DNA from: Prosopocoilus inquinatus
Lineage: Eukaryota > Arthropoda > Insecta > Coleoptera > Lucanidae
Reading direction: 5' to 3'
NCBI GenBank assembly: GCA_036172665.1
Contig: CM069875.1
Coordinates: forward strand, 20,677,806 to 20,741,805
DNA length: 64,000 nt
The first letter of the stretch is position 1, and every line of letters starts with the position of its first letter. Shown here in pieces: positions 10,671-24,433 of the stretch. The notes below the pieces were generated by a model. That model saw nothing but the letters and a program-made list of their open reading frames with translations. It had not been told where the DNA came from and did no database searches. The translations under genes and the position numbers were made by a program.

Positions 10671-10767
10671 ATTATGAAAAATCTGAAAATTATGAAAATC
10701 TGAAAATTATGAAAATCTGAAAATTATGAAAATCTGAAAATTATGAAAATCTAAAAATTATGAAAAA
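10671..10767. repeat. 17-bp minisatellite, about 5-6 units
   Basis: The unit TGAAAATCTGAAAATTA repeats head-to-tail with one base change (CTAAAAATT) in the last full unit. No coding role. Confidence 0.9.
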
Positions 10768-10824
10768 TAAACTGTAGGAGACTGAAAAAGAATTCTTCAA
10801 AATAAAAATTTTAAAAAAATTCAA

Positions 10825-11300
10825 GGTCAACCGAACCCAACCCAACTAAACCGAAGCTATGCGAATCCAACCCTATTGAACCAAACCTAAATGAACTCAA
10901 CTTCTTTTAAATTCAAAATGTGAAACATTAAAAACGTTCCAAGGTCAAACCAAATCAACTAAACTTAACCTAACTGAGTCCAACCTAGAAAAGTAATTTT
11001 AGAAAACGTAAAATAGTAAAAAATTATCAAAAATCGAAACAAAAATATAAAAAATTTTAAGGAAAAGTGAGCGTCAAACTGAAAAATTAAAAAAAATCCA
11101 AAAAATAAAATGTAAAAAGTGTCCGAGACAACCCAATTTAAAATTTTTTAAAAAAAATTAAAGTGTAAGAAATTATTAAAAATCGAAACAAAAAATAAAT
11201 ATTAAAAAGCAAAAATATATTAAAATTTTTAAGCAAATGAAAAAAATTAGAAACGAAAATTTAAACAAAAAATAAATTAAAAAGAAGCCTAACTAATCTA
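10825..11300. repeat. Degenerate CCAAC/AAAAT low-complexity tract
   Basis: Loosely repeated caacc, aaccgaa and caaccta words to about 10,990, then A-rich DNA with recurring aaaaatcgaaacaaaa. It appears to have grown by slippage and shows no reading frame of note. Confidence 0.6.
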
Positions 11301-12107
11301 ATAACTTGTTTATCTCTAGAAAAGAATGTAATTTTGAATACAGACGGAAAAATTTCTAGAATTTCGTTTCTTGAAGAAAATGCTACTGTAACATCATTTG
11401 TATCTTGTTTAGACTTCTTCCACCTTTAAGAATTGTTTTCAAAATTATTATAAGAGCTTTTCTATTGTATTAATATTAAAGAAATTTACTTTTTATTTTC
11501 ACACACAACCGATTTCGCCTTAACAAAAAGGCATTTTCAAGTGTTAAAAATTAGCATGGAAGACTATATTATTAACTTTTCTATTGTCTTTGATTTTGGA
11601 TCGAAAATTTCCTTTGTTCATCGTTTTCCCTCCTTGATCTTTTCCATCTTTCTTCTTCTGCGTTTTATTGCATCCATTTGTTATTTTTTTCTTTTGCGTC
11701 TTTCTTTTCTTTCATCCTTGACCTTTTTCTTGCTGTCTTCTAGTCAACAACCCAACTTTCTTTTTATTTGACAAAATGTTTATGTAGTATAGAGAATTGA
11801 AATTGTTTTTTTCTTGGCTCCGTGAGCTAGGGGTAGGCAACTGCCACATTTGCCCCAACTTGGCTACGCCCATGTTAAAACAGATAACACGAAAACAGAA
11901 ACTAATAATTAATATATATGTATAAATAAACTTGCTTTAATTTTATAACAATGTGACTCCTTGTAAATTATTATTAAGATACAGTAATTAAAAATCCCCA
12001 TCTATGACTTATTACTTCGCTTTTGTATCAGTTTCCTTTTTTGGCATAGTATTTACAGGTAGTTTTCAAAATTTTGGTTGAAACCGTTTCGATCGGAGAA
12101 GACCAAT
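11301..12107. other. No gene seen; pyrimidine-rich patch
   Basis: 11,580-11,765 is rich in T and C on the plus strand (runs of ttcttt and tttct). A 76-codon frame there is a product of this composition. Confidence 0.45.
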
Positions 12108-13251
12108 TAAATCAAATAGAAGATTATTATACCAATAAACTAACTATTTTCAAACCACTTTCTATGATTTTCTAACATCAGAAGTGGGATTGTACCCCGT
12201 GCTTTGTGAGCCGCATCCGCATTTATTGCGATTTACTGACAACGGAGTGAGGGAATTACGCCGCAAACAGCCGATGAGCGAGGAAAATTGGTAAAGGTGA
12301 CCTACGAACAACTCGAGCCGCAATGAATCTCTATGGTCGCACCATGGATGAATTGGAGGGTCGAAGGTGTGGATGATTTCAGCGTTATGGTTCGACATAC
12401 CGAAAGTATGCGAACGAGTCCTCGGGGGTGGCGACAACTCCAGGGTTGGTCATAGGAGTTGGTTGCGAAAAAGAAGTTTCGCAATTTGGCGCTGTGATGG
12501 TATCCAGGATTGAGAGGGTGGTTGAAAACAGACATCTGACAATTTGTAGGTAACTATGGGAAGCCTCATCACGAACGATGTAACACTTCCACGGGGAAAT
12601 GGATAAATTGGAAGGTGTAATAAGGTAATTAAAAACTGCCTAGCACCAATAAATTTGAAGATATGGAATGGAACCACCCGAAAACCATTACCATGTTGGA
12701 GAAGACCGTTTAGGGTCAGTAAGTGTTGGAAAACGACGGATATAGGGTAACTGACGTACCTGACGCTACTCTTTCAAGGGTACCCTATAAGATTATTGCA
12801 GGTTTAGAAAACATAGAGCCCTGAATACGATATTATGATGACCAACGAAAGGAAAGGAACATTGCAGGTGAGAATCCTGGTACTTTATTCTGGTATAGAA
12901 TAGTGCAGGTGAAATTCATGGTACTTTGTTCTAGGCAGAGCTCTGGGTAAGGGAACTGACCGCAGGTGAAAACTCTGGTACTTTTAGTCCTATCCGGAAA
13001 TAATTGGAGATCCAATATTATTTCCAATTTGATTTTCGTCACTTGATTATTTTTTAGAAATTTTATATTTTTGTATTGCCCATATTTGACTGTGTATGCA
13101 TACACGCGTTCCCTGGAAGACCAAAAGATTACTTAAGTTGACTGCACTAGTTAATACGTCGTATTAATACCTAATTATTTTCTAAATCTAATAGAAGATT
13201 TTTGAACCAATAAACCAACTATTTTATATTACTTTCTATTGTTTTCTAACA
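12108..13251. mobile_element. Candidate non-autonomous LTR (TRIM-like) element
   Basis: Direct terminal repeats of about 70 bp lie at 12,108-12,176 and 13,183-13,251; both contain aatagaagatt, ccaataaac, aactatttt and actttctat. Immediately after the left copy comes ACATCAGAAGTGGGAT, which resembles the priming region of copia-like insect elements. The interior (about 12,180-13,000) is clearly more GC-rich than its surroundings and has no long frame. It contains three spaced copies of GCAGGTGA followed by GGTACTTT (from about 12,863, 12,904 and 12,962). The left repeat may be truncated and I found no clean target duplication. Class assignment is inference. Confidence 0.45.
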
Positions 13252-16200
13252 AAAGATTACATTAAGTTTAATTATACGCGTTTTACATCTATTTTTTATT
13301 TTATCAAATTAAGATACTTTGTTCTAGAAGGGTTAAGAACTATTTCTGCTTATATGTATTGTTCACATATCGCAAGCGCAACGTGGATGATAAATATAGG
13401 TGATACGACGGCGCATACAGTATTTGCGCTCGGTGAATCAACAATGTTTACGCTTTGAGCATGGCATAACATCTCGTACCCGTGGAAGACACGAAAACAC
13501 AAGCACTAGACTATACCGATGGAAGAGATTACAAAATTACAAATATTTATACGTAAAAATTTACCATTTTCGCCTATTAGATGGAGTTCAGGAGATACTC
13601 TATAAATCATACATACACTAAAAAATTAAATATTCTCTAAGTAAGTAAGTAATAGAAGAAATTCTGAACTATGCTGTAACATTGATGTGCATACCAATTG
13701 AAGAGAACTTGATACAAATCAAGTCGATTGCGGAACGCGAATTGAAGAGACATGCATATTAACTCGATATCACACATGATACGGATTAGAAGTTGTTACG
13801 AAACTCTTTACAGAATATCAATTGTGCAAGATCACTTGATTCATAGCATTAATTGTTACGTATCAAGTCCATATCAATGTTACAGAATACCCCATTATCT
13901 GAATTTCCCTGTAGCCTACACAGTACTATGAAATGAATCATAAAATTGTCGATATTTTACCTTATTTTATTGCAAGTGATTCTATGAACCATGCACCATT
14001 TTCATTAGGAAGATTTATCTTTTTTTTCTGATACTAAATTATCATAGACGTTTCTGAAACAAGAGAGGAAATTCTTGATAATGATGGATGTTAGTGACAC
14101 AAAGTCAGTCAAAGCAGAAATCTACTGAAAGAAGAAAATAATTGATAAGAACGAATCTGTAGTTGAATGTGAATGGTTCAGAAGTTTTTGTTATTAGGTA
14201 CTTGCTTGAAATCTTCATGAAAATACAGATTCTATTTTCTGAAATACTTAAACTTATTATTTCTTAAAGTTGCGATGGGAAAGTTAGCTGATGGTGAAAG
14301 CGAACTGTCAGACGAACAGTGCGTTCATCGTTTGTTCTATTTCTAACTTACATAATCGGAGGTATGCATGTGTGTGAACGACAGTGCAAAAATGGAATAA
14401 TGATCTAGCATCTAACTCGTCTAAAAATAACGTCCCAAGAAAGATCAACACGCATATCGTCCACTGCACGATAAAAGCAGTGCCGGCGACCTAATTTTAA
14501 AACCCATAAACAAACTTCTGTGGATCCGGCCAGCCTCGTAAAAATAAAATTCGAGCACTTCTGGTTTGCTTCAGAAAGCACGTTGACATGTCCGTCCCCA
14601 GCTAATGGTTATTAACTGTGATCAAACGTTTAAAAATAATAATTCGGTGACAAAGATGAATGCACTCACTGAACATTTAAATTGATTTTTTTTCTTTCTA
14701 TTTGAGGGCTTCCAAGTTGTGGTTAATTTATACTGTACAAACCCAGTAATAAAATGAAAATTCTCACCTGGAGTGTTATAAAAATGCCATAAAAACTGAA
14801 TTAACATTTAAATATGGGTGCTGCTGTTGCAATGTTGAATGAAGCACAGCAACAAAAGCGCTCTTATGTACACTTGCGTAACTGATGATTAGTTTTGTGT
14901 CAACGTTTACGAGTGACCTCCAGGCTAATGCATCTTTATTAAATTTTATTTCGATTGGTTAGTATAATAAGATATTTTACTACTTTTTTATTATTTCTAT
15001 TTTATATCATTAATAAAAAAAAACCATCATCCTATCTCTAATTCAGCGATAAGTTTTTTTTATTATGTTTCTGATTATTTTATTTAGTAACAGCTTCATA
15101 TTTTTTCTTCTACGACGGATATTTTATGGATTGGTCATGCAATCATTTGAGCATTGAGTTCTTAAGCAAACATGGTGTATAGTAAGATGCATGTTATTAT
15201 AAAATATGAAGCCATTCGCAAATCTAACAACATTAAATTAAAAAGTATATAAGTTCCAAAATGCTTTATAGCCAACGCAAATAAAACAGAATCGAAAAAA
15301 AAACTTAATTAAAATGGGGTTCAAATTGAGAGTATATTTACGATTTTGATTTATTTTTTGACATCTGTATATGTAATATTTTTTTGCCTCATTCCTTCAA
15401 TTTAATGTCAGAAATACTCTTTGACTAATTACTTAGAATACTGTCCCTACGAGACATAATTTAACCGAAAAATCTGTTCCTCATCCGTCATCAATCAAGA
15501 GACAAACGTCCTGTCATTTGCCATGTCCATTTCAAACCTTTCCCATCCCTAACAGCGTGAAACGTGTTGGTATTGTCCCAACAATATTCCACCATTATTT
15601 CCATTCGGAACCACACACGCGCGAACGTGCGCACGGCCTCGGCTAACTGAAATGCCATAGCCATAAAAAGTTGGATATCAAACCAGGTATGAAATTGAAC
15701 TTCGTGCTTCGATTCGGTTTCAGATTAAAATGCAAATGTTTGAATCGACGCGGTTTAAACGCTCCTGCTGTTACGGTGCGTTCATATTAATTGAATAATT
15801 TCATCGATCAATAAATTGAATTCATACACCAGTCACATTCACCTGTGAAATAAATTAGAAAACTAAAAAAATACAGTTGCCATTAAATAGTTATAATTAC
15901 AAACAAATGAAGTGACATTTTCAAAATGTTGTTAATGTTTCCGATTAAGTAATAAGTAATTTAATTGTTCACTCTGGAAAACTTTATAATTGTTCATTTC
16001 TCGATTTATTCATTACATGAACTTCGGCACATCACTCCTTTTGATATATTTTCTACTTCTGTAATAATAGATTCCTCCATTTAAAGGCAACGTACACGAA
16101 ATAAAATTAGAATAAAATGCAATAAGTTTGTACATTTCTGCAGTAAAATGTTTTAAAATATTACTGTTAACATTTGCAATACATTATATTACAATGAACA

Positions 16201-16726
16201 ATGATAATTTTTAATACTTTTCAATACGTGCAGTTGAAATTTATGCAAAAATTAAGATTTTCCTGCAGTCTATTTACTACAAAATTATTTTACCTTTTAC
16301 CGCAGATTACTTTCTTATGAATTACAATTTACAAAAATATTATCTACAATCGTGTTGTTGCCACGATTGTAGAAAATTTTACTCTACAATTTTCTTCAGA
16401 AAGAGGAGCATTGGTAAATGACTATTTTAGAATTTCCTTTGTAATTTTATATTATTTTCAACTTACAGAATTTTATTTATTGATACTGAAGATTCAAATA
16501 ACCGACTTATTCAGCAATATTCTAGATAATGTTTATTTTATTAAACTATATTATAATACCTTTTATCAATTATTTCTGTTTCATCAAAACGAATACACAT
16601 TTGTTTTGATTTGTTTATAACCAAAACAATTTATAATTTATTGACATTATGTCATGCGCGTAAATAATGCATAAAATTAAAGAAAGTATGTATATATCAC
16701 GGGAGACATACAAAATGAGAACACTT
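13252..16726. other. No gene seen; weak inverted repeat near 13.7-13.9 kb
   Basis: CTGTAACATTGAT at about 13,673 is mirrored by ATCAATGTTACAG at about 13,875, with ACTTGATAC partly mirrored inside, so an old MITE is possible. Around 15,480-15,780 the sequence is more GC-rich (cacacacgcgcgaacgtgcgcacggcc) and could be a conserved non-coding block. Nothing else stands out. Confidence 0.4.
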
Positions 16727-17104
16727 ATAAAGGGTGTAACAAAAATGCAGGCCGCTACTTCAGGGACGTATTCTACAGGACAAAACAAAGAAAAAAGTTC
16801 ATATAAACATGTAAATACTGTGTTCATGGGAAGCAGCAGCAGTAGTTAACTGTCTTATTTGAATTTTTACGAAGTAACTTATTTGAAGTCATTTATTTTC
16901 CCCATATTGCTATAAAATTGGGCAGGAAGGGTCCTGAAACTTTTCCAATATAAGTTACTTCGTAAAAATTCTAATAAGAAAGTTATCTATTGTTGCGGCT
17001 TCCGATGAACATCCTGTATACATGTTTATATGATTTTTTTTCTTTGTTGTGATCTATAGAATACGTTCCTGAAGTAGCGGCCAGTATCTTTGTTACACCC
17101 TGTA
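16727..17104. mobile_element. Palindromic MITE with TACAGGGTGTAACA-type ends
   Basis: Both halves mirror each other over most of their length. Shared words are GGGTGTAACAAA, GGCCGCTACTTCAGG, ACGTATTCTA, CATATAAACATG and ACGAAGTAACTTAT. The element is bounded by TA at both ends, which fits insertion by a Tc1/mariner-type transposase. It has no coding content. A half copy lies at 25,672-25,877. Confidence 0.8.
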
Positions 17105-17330
17105 TTGCTTTACTGTAAACTAGCGTTTCCGAAAACTGAGCCTGTTCTGACTCCACTTTTAAATTCTACACTAAGTTCTGCATTAAATTCACTCGAGTCA
17201 AACTTTCAGTGGTTTATTACATCTAAAAATTACTATACTCTTAATAACTGCTCGAATATTTGAATTGGATTCTACAAACCGTACATCACTAAAAAGCGTG
17301 TCAAAAACGCTACGGAATGGCGTGGAAATA

Positions 17331-17635
17331 TACAGGGGGTTCCATTTGAAAAAATGGAGTTTTGTTATTTGTAGTTGATCATATTCAAAAAATCGTAGCA
17401 AGCGTTGGAACATCTCTCTTCACGACCCGGCAATATCTCGAAAGATTGGCCACAGCCTAGGGCATTGACTGGAAAAAAAATTGATTGCGCTATCTTTAAA
17501 AGTTACGAATTTTTGCACAGAACTAGAGAAAAAGTTGACAGTTAATGCAATAGAAGTGCACATATTACAAAAACAAAAATCTATAATAGCAAAGAAATTA
17601 TGGAACTTTTACAGAGCTGTGGGTCATCCTGTGTA
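17331..17635. mobile_element. Possible MITE, weak terminal repeats
   Basis: It begins TACAGGGGGTTCC and ends GGGTCATCCTGTGTA, whose reverse complement starts TACACAGGATGACCC. Both ends carry TA. The interior is not palindromic and no transposase is encoded. The TIR match is short and imperfect. Confidence 0.35.
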
Positions 17636-20339
17636 AGGTGTTCCTTTAGAAATACGAACATTGTGTTTTATGTACAAGAAACTAGATGCTCTGGATAGCT
17701 TTTTGAAGTAAGTAAAAACGACACCTAAAATTTTCGTCTACGTCGCCTATACGCATTCTAGAAGAAAAAACCACACTCGGTGACATGGTGAACAGTAGTA
17801 TGTACCACAGCGGAGAAAATACTGCGACAAATAAATTGTCATTTTTGACGAAAATCAAGTAAGATGTGTGGTTTAACCCCAACTTTGAATAAAAATTTCT
17901 TTTCATGGTCTTACTTCGACCATTAAACTTTTCTTATTTATTCTTAATTCATCCGAGATTGAATGATACCAATTTAGTAACAACTGCTTCATGTTCTTCG
18001 GGTAAGCGTATCATCTTTCAAATATTTATAAATTTTGACAGGAAAACGTCATGAATAAAAGTCCACTTTAATTAATAAAATCTTTCCTTGTTCCAGTATT
18101 TTGTGGCTGCAATGGGACTTATTTGGTATTTTGTCAAAAAACGTGTCTATTGGAATAATTTGCGTCTGTTCTTAGTTAAGACATGAGTGTTCCTTTTGAT
18201 GTCAGACTTATAAGTCGTTTATTATTTTGATGCTCGTCTCAAACTACCAAAAGTAATGTGTCAGGATATTTTGAAAATTCCAAAGAAAAACAAATTAATG
18301 TTAAACAAATTATTTTTTTCAAAATATCTTCACATGAGAAAAATATCAATTATACTTAATTTCATATAATTGTATAAATCCTTCAAGAAAAAGTTTAATA
18401 GTTTTCGAACTACTACTACTATCTTCTGTCTTTGCGGTTCTCTACGGGTTTTCCGTTAAATTATATTAATAATTATATTAAATGATCGGCTAGATACTGT
18501 TATTTTGTTTTAGTTGACGCATAGATTGATCGTAATTATGTTTTTCACCAAGAGAATTGCACAAAATGACAAATCATTATTTATAATTGAATTCACTAGT
18601 TAATGCAGTCGCTACCTTGAGAATTTCTAAGTAACGCGCTATTGATCTTTTTTATTGTTTTGGAATGGATGTTTCCAGTAAATTAATAAAAAATAAAAGC
18701 TTTGGATTATAAATGTCAGTTAATACCACAAAAACATAATATACAACATATTCCTGAATCAATGGGGAATAGCACAGCTATTTCCTGCAACAGCTGGAAT
18801 TTTTTTACTTTGTTCAGACTACGAAGCTGTACAATTTTATTATAAAGTTTTTTTTTTGTAAAATATGTTAAAATATATAGTCATAATTAAAAGTAATGTC
18901 TTTCCAATAAAACTTTAGGTTGCTGTCTGACAGATAAAAAACACAAGTGGAATTTAATTCGTGTACTTATTTTGTATTTGTTTACCTACTTACTGCTGCT
19001 TGTCTGTTTATTAATTATAATGGTCAGAAGGCATCAGGCTGCAATTTAAAATTTATAGAGGAGACATTACTAAAAATTATGACTGCACATTATTAAATAT
19101 TTTCTTTGGGAAATTCTCTATACCGCATCCATGAACGGCCCTACAGGTATAAACAATCCAGACCTAATGAATATATTACACTAATTTTGTAATGTTCCGT
19201 TCTTCAGCACATAAAAAAACTGTAGCACCTAATCAATTCGCATTTTAGTTTATCGTCTTATTAGTTTGCCCGGATGTGAAGCGGAAGTTATCTTTAACCG
19301 CGGTTCTGACTGATATGTTGCAAGCTGCTTTGGAATGTTGATTACTAAAAAGCTAATTAGTAGTAAGATTTTTTATTCAACGTTAATAAACAAATTATAG
19401 TACTGGAACGTGTGTAGATGCATCAAAAATTAAATTAAGAGCAATAAAATTGTGAAAAATAAAAATATTTTTCTTCTGATCCGTTCAAAATTACAAGACT
19501 TAAGTTCTCAACCTCTCCGACTGCAACGGACGTTTAATTAAATATTTTTCCACCAGACGACATAACGCAGAGTCAGAGAAAAGCGAAAACACATTTAAAA
19601 CAGTTGCCTCTAGCTATTATTCACGTTTAATAAATCGGTTTACAGGGCCTGAAACGTGTAATTAAAACACTTCTTACTCGGTTTTATTATGGGAGAACGA
19701 TATGATTTGTATATCTAAACGGTAAATTGAATTTTATGGTTCATAAATCGGGAAGGTGAAACGCTAACGATAATGGTAAAAGCATGTAGGACGGTGATAC
19801 TGAAACTGTAACATAAGCTATCATTAATCAGCATGTAAAATGATGTGTAAGGAGAAGGGTGTAACCTTCAGCGCCGGGGTTGCTGCTCACAAACAAGCAC
19901 ATCTGCTACGTCTTGGTGAGAACCTAATTTGACAGTATCAGCGACTCGGATAACTTTATTTTTCTTGTCTTTACTTACGCATTCACGTGAGCAATACTCG
20001 CGTAGTATTACTCGCTTACGTGCAACTCATACAAATCCAAGTTCCGGTCTAACGAATTTGGTATAATCACGATTTAAAAACCCTGTGCCGACATTATTAG
20101 TAGATGCTATTAATATGCATTAATTTTTTTTAACTTCCGAATCGTAAAATGACGTTACGAATACCCTTATTAACAAGTAGTTTATTTAAACATCAGAGTA
20201 AATACAAAATTATAATCAGTAACAAACATGATTTTATGCCATTTAAATCATCTGAAATGACCATTAATTCTTTCTATCATCATGTTCTGAACAGTATTGA
20301 AGCAGGAAAATGACTTATCCGACTTTCTTGCAACACGAC
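17636..20339. other. No gene or element recognised
   Basis: Uniform AT-rich sequence with short frames only. A slightly GC-richer piece at about 19,860-20,060 includes cagcgccggggttgctgctcac, with no identifiable function. Confidence 0.45.
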
Positions 20340-20342
20340 CCG

Positions 20343-20636
20343 TGGTTTTGATTGTGTTAATAATAAAATCCCATACAATAAACTTTTTAACTATGGAGTC
20401 AGAGGTGATATTCTTCTGGATTGGTTAATACCTTCTCACACGAATCGTAAGAATTACATTGCTTCGGATCATAAAGTTACTAAAAAGAAACAAATAGTGT
20501 CAGAGAAATTAGAACATTAACTTAGGCGTCTCTCAGGGCTACGTACCCCGACCCATTTCATTTCCAATGCATATAAACGATTTCGTCAATTTACACTTCA
20601 TTCTGAATGCAGACTATGTATCACTTTGATTGCCTG
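20343..20636 (+). pseudogene. LINE reverse transcriptase fragment (Jockey/CR1-like), decayed
   Basis: Translation gives FDCVNNKIPYNKLFNYGVRG, then a segment with LLDWL and NRKNYI, as in the fingers-palm of non-LTR retrotransposon RTs (AFD, KL..YGIRG, WL.SYL.NRKQYV). A stop after KLEH and a frame change follow. The second frame reads LGVSQG, PMHINDF and NADYVSL, corresponding to GVPQGS, IYINDL and the catalytic YADD box, where one catalytic aspartate is lost. Only about 95 codons of the domain remain. No endonuclease, 3' tail or target duplication is evident. It is a dead remnant; the clade is uncertain. Confidence 0.8.
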
Positions 20637-22524
20637 AGAAATCACACTGAAGTTTAGCAGAAATGTAAAAATATATTAACGTCTGGTTTGAAAGACATAT
20701 TTTGTATTTTAATAACAGTAAAATATATGTAATTAACTTTTACAATCGTCGAAAATCGATTACTAAATTGAAAGTAATTTTAAATAGTATAACTGTTGTT
20801 CAAAAAGAAAAGGTTAAATCTTTAGAAATCATGTTTGATGGCATCTATCATGGAATAGTATTGTGCAGGTAAATGTAGTAAACTAAACTTAAATCAACAG
20901 TAGTTACTAAATCTATACATAATGCAGTTTGTATTGTAAGCATTAAGATAATAATTACATAAAGATTGCTTAAACATAAAGCTGCGAATAAGGTTAAGTT
21001 TTCTCTACAATTTTCTTATCAATGCATTGCACTTTGATTGTCAAACTTTAATATTTAGGACATCAACATTTCTTTATTGCATTGCATACATTAAAGTATT
21101 CTACATTTTCTAATTCTGCACGTACAACAGAAAAAAAATATTTAGAATAATAAATTGCAGGAGTTTTAACCATTCCAAATTTTAATTTTAACAGAATTAT
21201 ACATTTCTGAACAGTGCAAATATGTTTTCAGTAACAGAACTAAATTTATCCGTACCGACTCTTTTCCCAATGAAAACACTAAAAGCAAATTTGATTTTAA
21301 CGTACTTTTTGTATCTACTAATATTACAAAAGCTTGATACAATTGCGTGCAGCTACAAATATTGTATCACCAGTCGAAGGAATTAAAACTTGTTCATTTT
21401 CAGCAGAAAACTGAAACTAAATGTTTAGATTCTTTAAGTGATTATTTCAGTTACTGTTGACTTGTAATTAAGCAGTTATATTTTTAATCACTGGTTCTTA
21501 CTGTGATTTTACTTGGTAATGTGAAGAGTACTTTTGGGTAATGTATCGTGTTCTCTCGCAGTACTGAACTATTCTTTAACTTACAATTTACAAAGCAGCT
21601 ATTATAGAGTTTATCCAAAGGCATCATTACGTTATAAATACACAGTTATAAATTAAAAAAGGTAGTTAATGTTTCAAAATGGAATAATTAGAACAAAATT
21701 TGAAAAATATACTCTTAAATTTAGATACTTTTTGAATATGGTGCTTCTCCTGTTTGTGTTTTCAACGATTTTATATTTTATAACGATTGCATTTATAACG
21801 TAAAGATGTTTACTATATTAAGTATATTTTTAAGTGATTGCACTGGCTGAGGAATTGTATTGTAAATGACATGTATAAGAAATTTTATTGTTTTAACAGC
21901 TTGTTAATAAGTTATAGAATCTTCTCCAAAATGTACTAAATAAATATAAATTCTAAACTCTAAATATAAAATTAAAATGTAACCTGAAGTTTATAGGTAT
22001 TTGTAAAGTTTGTGATCGTAAATTTTCTTTCACTTTCACTTATCTTAAATCGTGACCGTTTATGTTGCGGAATATGCGAGATACTGACGACATTGATCGC
22101 ACATTGATAAAATTGACATTGACTTATTAAAGTTCGCCTCTATGAATATACAAGACAATCTTAAACGTTAAGACGAACTTACGAAAGACGGTCTTGCACT
22201 TGTTTAACACACTTTATGAGTACGGACCTTAAGACTTAGCAGTGTTAACAAGACTGATTTATAAATGATTATAAACATGATTAGTGAATTTTAAAACTGT
22301 AAACACCAAGAAGTATTTTACTAATATTCGCATAACACAAAGTTTTAAAAAAAAGTTTTACTTACTGTTTCGTACATGCGGCAATATTTAGGAAAGTTCG
22401 ATTAACCCAATTATGCAAGTTTAAATATTATTTAAAACAGAATAACAAGAATCAAATTCATTAACGTCATAAAGTTTTTCGCAAGTTTTATGCAAAGAAT
22501 GGAGAAAAATTATATTATAGTAAA
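20637..22524. other. No gene seen; possibly the rest of the LINE remnant
   Basis: This lies downstream of the RT fragment and may include its eroded 3' part, but I could not align any of it to a known domain. AT-rich, with no other structure. Confidence 0.4.
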
Positions 22525-23125
22525 TACAGTCGAACCGCCAAGGGACCTGAAATTAAGTTCGAATTACAGAATATTTGAGTTAAAGGACATGAGTACATAC
22601 CATACATGTTCATACATAGTATGTATTTATTTACATATTTTAATAAGAAGTAAAAAAGAAACATATAAACAAAAGTATACAGACATTCCTCAGCAATATT
22701 TTTCTTTTTGACGCCATTTTCGACTTTTTTTAATTTCAAGCTGTTGTTGGACTGTAAGACTTTTAAGTTGATGGAAATTTATGTGTTTTTAAAGAAAATA
22801 CGACCAAATTAATTAAAACACTAAACGCAACTGAAGTACATAGTATTATTGTCTCACAACCGATTCCTAGAAGCACCATTGCTGGAAACGTAAATTGATG
22901 ATAAAAGGGTGGGGATTTATCATAAAAATTCGAATTATAGAGCTTTGTGAGTCCTTTGTTCGTGAAATTTATATCGAATTACAGACATTTTCGAGTTAGA
23001 GAAATTCGAAATAAAGAGCGAAAAATCTATGCGAAACGCTAGGCAACTGCAGGGGACAGCAAGCGACTTCGAGTTATAGAAAAATTCGAGTTATAGGACT
23101 TCGAGTTAAGGAGCTTTGGACTGTA
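22525..23125. mobile_element. Pogo/Tigger-like non-autonomous element
   Basis: It starts TACAGTCGAACC and ends TTTGGACTGTA, whose reverse complement starts TACAGTCCAAAG, both at TA dinucleotides. Sub-terminal words on both arms vary around TTCGAATTA, CGAGTTATAG and CGAGTTAAGG, as is common in pogo-like TIR regions. It is about 600 bp with no transposase. A 73-codon frame on its left arm is incidental. Confidence 0.55.
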
Positions 23126-24433
23126 TAAATTTATGCGAATTTATGGTATGTCAAAAAAAAATATTTCCTTGAAAAAGAGAACCAAACGTGAAAAAAGAAG
23201 AAATTGCACAGCTACGATAAAATATAAAGGAGAAAAAAGTTAAATATTAGCATTTGATTTTTTTATTATTTATTATTATGTCCTGCAATAATAAATAAAT
23301 ATGTATGTACGAGGTCCTTTCAATCGTAAAACGAACTTTAGTAATATGAATAACCACAAACCTGTCAAAACCTAACCTGTAGCTTCATTTAAAGTCGGAA
23401 TTTCCAGGCGAGGATTAAAAGAGGATGAGAATCTATCAGGGATTATCAAACGGGTCGTTAGATGAATAAATTTTATAATTCCTGTGGGTGACTAAATGAA
23501 ATATGTTATGCTCATTAAAACAGAAGAACTTTTTTTCAATTACGAGAAGACCGTTAAGTTTAACCGTTACGATAAAACTTTTACAACTTTTAGTTTCTGA
23601 TAAGGCTGCAGTAAGTCATTATTAATAAGTTCTCAAATTTTTTAATTAGATCCGCTTAATTATGACATTTGTGCAATTAAATTATTTCGAGGTAGTTTTA
23701 AGAAGATAATTCAACTTAAGAAAATGGGATATAGATACATTGGGTCTGTTAAATAATTTTTAATTTATTGACCACTTTCAATTGACCATGAAAATAATTT
23801 ACAATTTAAAGTGTAACAGATTAGGCTTTTGTAGTAGCACACTGAAGGTGTTCATAAAACCCATTAGTCATGTTTAATAACTGATTGCTATTAACAATAT
23901 GTTGAGCGTATCGTTTAGTTTCGCGGTTCTTGGGAGCCAAAAAAAAAAATTAAATAATGTAATAAAAAAATAACATATAATTAAAACGCATTCAATTTAT
24001 TGTCTTCCTGTTATGCACCTTAACATCAACGATCATGGCGAACATAACAACTTCATTGTCAATGAATAAATTATATATATAAACTTCGTCTATAAGTATC
24101 TATAAAAGAGTGTAGGTAATAAAGGAAATTCATAATGATATTCGAATAGTTGTATATGTTAAATTATGTAAATTATCCTGTAAGAGGAGGTATCCAGACG
24201 CGCAAATATGTTCGCGAACATGCCAATGCAGTGATAACAAATTTTTCTTTGGCAAATGAGACAATATAAAAGCAGGACATAAAACATAAAACATCAGCTT
24301 AAAAGGATGCAGCTGCCATCCTCGTACATTCCTGTAATCATTGAATATATTTATTCAAGTAATTAAAAATCATTGTAATTCGGTAAAAATATGATACATA
24401 ATACATTGACTAGATCGAAACTGGCATATCTAA
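23126..24433. other. No gene seen; TATA-like sequence near 24,266
   Basis: CAATATAAAAGCAGG at about 24,264 followed some 30 bases later by catcagctt resembles a TATA promoter with an initiator, but no open frame follows. It may belong to an eroded transposon. Confidence 0.35.

Noticed and set aside
24264..24320. Host gene promoter (TATA plus initiator)
   Set aside because: No open frame or splice donor follows before the retrozyme insertion, and single TATA-like words are common in AT-rich DNA.
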